A stretch of DNA of 5,920 bases from Chloroflexota bacterium (GTDB lineage Bacteria > Chloroflexota > Dehalococcoidia > Lucifugimonadales > JADFKI01): positions 1 to 5,920 of the forward strand of contig VXRI01000133.1 in the NCBI GenBank assembly GCA_009838595.1, in the 5' to 3' direction. The position numbers were made by a program, and so were the translations under genes. Under the pieces are notes generated by a model. The model was not told the origin of the DNA. It saw only the letters and a list, made by a program, of their open reading frames with translations, and did not search any database. This document shows positions 5,028 through 5,920 of the stretch, piece by piece. The stretch's first letter is position 1. Every line of letters begins with the position of its first letter.

Positions 5028-5072
5028 AGCCCTGTCCATGCAGGTCGGGGCTTCTGTATTGCGAAGGAGTTG
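5028..5072 (+). promoter_or_regulatory. Hairpin-plus-ribosome-site leader, copy B
   Basis: AGCCCTGTCC (5028-5037) pairs with GGTCGGGGCT (5043-5052) around loop ATGCA, with one T-T mismatch and one wobble. The 3' arm continues as TTCTGTATTGC and GAAGGAGTTG (5063-5072), which holds the ribosome site of the gene at 5078. Compared with copy A the 3' flank is almost identical (one substitution, one single-base gap), while the inner stem bases differ on both sides and still largely pair. Confidence 0.65.
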
Positions 5073-5077
5073 AACCT

Positions 5078-5353
5078 ATGGGACTGGACATCGGAATGGT
5101 GCATGAAATCGAGTGGACGCCGCGCCCCGGCTGGCAGTTCTGGGACTATTTGTCGCCTTATGCGCTTGATGTGGACGGCAACAGGCTGACACTGGAGAAT
5201 GTGCGAGATGCGCTCGAGGATATGGAACGGGCTGACGGCGCCGATACCGACGACATTGAGCGGGCGCGCGATTTCGTTTGTTGGTGCGAGGATTACTGGC
5301 GCAAGCGCGATTACGAAGCTGAGGACGGCATCAGCATCGTGCTGAGCTACTAA
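5078..5353 (+). CDS. 91-aa acidic hypothetical protein (MGLDIGM start)
   Basis: ATG 5078 follows AAGGAG (5064-5069) by eight bases. The 91-aa product is acidic and rich in tryptophan and tyrosine. It begins MGLDIGMVHEIEWTPRPGWQFWDYL, has a helical middle (LENVRDALEDMERADGADTD, then DIERARDFVCWCEDYWRKRD), and ends in a short hydrophobic strand (ISIVLSY). Many phage orphan proteins begin MGLD, but beyond that I see no family signature, so homology is not claimed. The pair CWC at 68-70 is not enough for a metal site. The gene sits behind the copy-B leader and 76 bp before the coiled-coil gene, in which gap I see no hairpin or promoter. Confidence 0.7.
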   Translation: MGLDIGMVHEIEWTPRPGWQFWDYLSPYALDVDGNRLTLENVRDALEDMERADGADTDDIERARDFVCWCEDYWRKRDYEAEDGISIVLSY

Positions 5354-5429
5354 GTCTATGCGACCTATGAGCAAGATGATTACGGGGCAACGCCATCTGG
5401 TAAGATAGCGAATGCAAAGGAGAGGCATT

Positions 5430-5849
5430 ATGACTACGGAGACGGAGCGGCAGGAAGAGCAGACCTACGATACGGTGGCGGAGCGCACAGTGGCGATCGA
5501 CGCTACGCAGCGGATGCTGGTAAGGCTTGTGCATGAAAACGGACGGCGCGCCGATGAGAACTACCGGATGCTGGACGCCAAGATTGACGGCAGCTACAAG
5601 GCGCTGGACGCCAAAATTGACAGCAGCTACAAGGTGCTGGACGCCAAGATTGACAGCAGCTACAAGGCATTGGACGCCAAGATTGACGGCAGCTACAAGG
5701 CGCTGGACGCCAAAATTGACAACAACTACAAGGCATTGGACGCCAAGATTGACAGGCTGATTCGTCTGTTGATTATTGTGGCGTTCAGTCTTGGTGGCAT
5801 TATGCTTGCCGCGCTGATAACCCTGATAGTGTCTATATTCATCAGGTAG
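5430..5849 (+). CDS. Membrane-anchored coiled-coil protein with 11-residue repeats
   Basis: ATG 5430 is preferred over ATG 5412 because AGGAG (5418-5422, within AAGGAGAGG) lies seven bases before it. The 139-aa product has a polar N-terminus (MTTETERQEEQTYDTVAERT) and a helical lead-in. Five full copies of an 11-residue unit of the form LDAKIDGSYKA span residues 48-102, plus a partial sixth (LDAKID). One strongly hydrophobic helix (about 113-137, LLIIVAFSLGGIMLAALITLIV) ends in IFIR. An 11-residue period with Leu and Ile at fixed positions is a hendecad coiled coil. The protein should form an oligomeric rod in the cytoplasm, tail-anchored in the membrane. The same layout occurs in phage XhlA-type proteins and in Borrelia Bdr proteins carried on prophage plasmids (comparison by architecture, not demonstrated homology). 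It is the last gene before a strong terminator. Confidence 0.85.
   Translation: MTTETERQEEQTYDTVAERTVAIDATQRMLVRLVHENGRRADENYRMLDAKIDGSYKALDAKIDSSYKVLDAKIDSSYKALDAKIDGSYKALDAKIDNNYKALDAKIDRLIRLLIIVAFSLGGIMLAALITLIVSIFIR
5571..5753 (+). repeat. 33-bp in-frame tandem repeat array
   Basis: Five complete 33-bp units (starting at 5571, 5604, 5637, 5670 and 5703) and a partial sixth (5736-5753) begin CTGGACGCCAA or TTGGACGCCAA and encode LDAKID plus a variable pentapeptide (GSYKA, SSYKV, SSYKA, GSYKA, NNYKA). Units differ by only a few bases, often at third positions, which points to recent unequal duplication and a potential for copy-number variation. Confidence 0.95.
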
Positions 5850-5872
5850 CGTTAACTCAAACGGCGATACAC

Positions 5873-5911
5873 AGCCCCGAACGGAACGACACCGTTCGGG
5901 GCTTTTTGTTT
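5873..5911 (+). terminator. Intrinsic terminator closing the gene cluster
   Basis: AGCCCCGAACGG (5873-5884) and CCGTTCGGGGCT (5892-5903) form a perfect 12-bp stem with loop AACGACA, followed by TTTTTGTTT. It lies 23 bp after the stop of the coiled-coil gene and marks the end of this transcript. Confidence 0.93.
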
Positions 5912-5920
5912 GTCTATGAA

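Noticed and set aside
5571..5753. CRISPR-like array
   Set aside because: The repeats are directly abutting, in frame and lack unique spacers, so they are coding tandem repeats.
5503..5760. Repeat-containing ORFs in other frames and on the reverse strand over the 33-bp array
   Set aside because: A 33-bp period keeps all frames open. Only the frame giving LDAKID repeats has a strong ribosome site, a sensible N-terminus and a membrane helix.

Overview
The window is a compact, single-strand (+) gene array from a bacterium or a bacterial mobile element. It has Shine-Dalgarno-led starts (including two TTG starts decided by strong ribosome sites), perfect-stem intrinsic terminators followed by T-runs, short intergenic gaps and many small orphan proteins. 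Base composition is moderately GC-rich, with frequent ATA, AGG and CGG codons. I cannot name the host. The codon style would suit a Chloroflexota-like lineage, but that is a weak inference. Gene content (a Rad52-type annealing protein, an MGYTHY-family protein, an MGW/KxMDxSMxP-family protein and small zinc-ribbon and membrane proteins) is typical of a prophage, phage or large plasmid early/accessory region. No capsid, tail, terminase, integrase or replication initiator is visible, so the element type is not proven.

Layout. Bases 1-96 look like the tail of an upstream terminator plus a leader. Bases 97-1473 hold an unrecognised cysteine-rich gene that appears split between two frames (159-476 and about 391-1473), possibly preceded by a 21-codon ORF. 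A strong terminator at 1503-1538 closes this unit. A three-gene operon follows: an 82-aa orphan (1560-1808), an overlapping 64-aa membrane protein (1808-2002), and a Rad52-like single-strand annealing protein with a CPxH...C...C zinc-ribbon insert (2032-2988). A hairpin at 2997-3024 and a gene-free, relatively AT-rich 200-bp gap carrying repeated GTGAGAC sites separate it from the second half.

The second half is a run of small genes: an MGYTHY-family protein (3210-3671), an MGW-family protein (3735-4436), a small zinc ribbon (about 4509-4727), two unrecognised small proteins (4743-4994 and 5078-5353), and a membrane-anchored coiled-coil protein built from five 33-bp tandem repeats (5430-5849). 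A textbook terminator at 5873-5911 ends it. Two of these genes share a near-identical 'hairpin plus GGGGCTTCTGYATTGC plus GAAGGAGTTG' leader whose stems differ in sequence but still pair. This is the most system-like signal in the window.

How they may work together (inference): the Rad52-like protein would support recombination or replication of the element. The other small proteins are accessory genes of unknown role, expressed as short units separated by hairpins placed directly upstream of ribosome sites, an arrangement common in phages.
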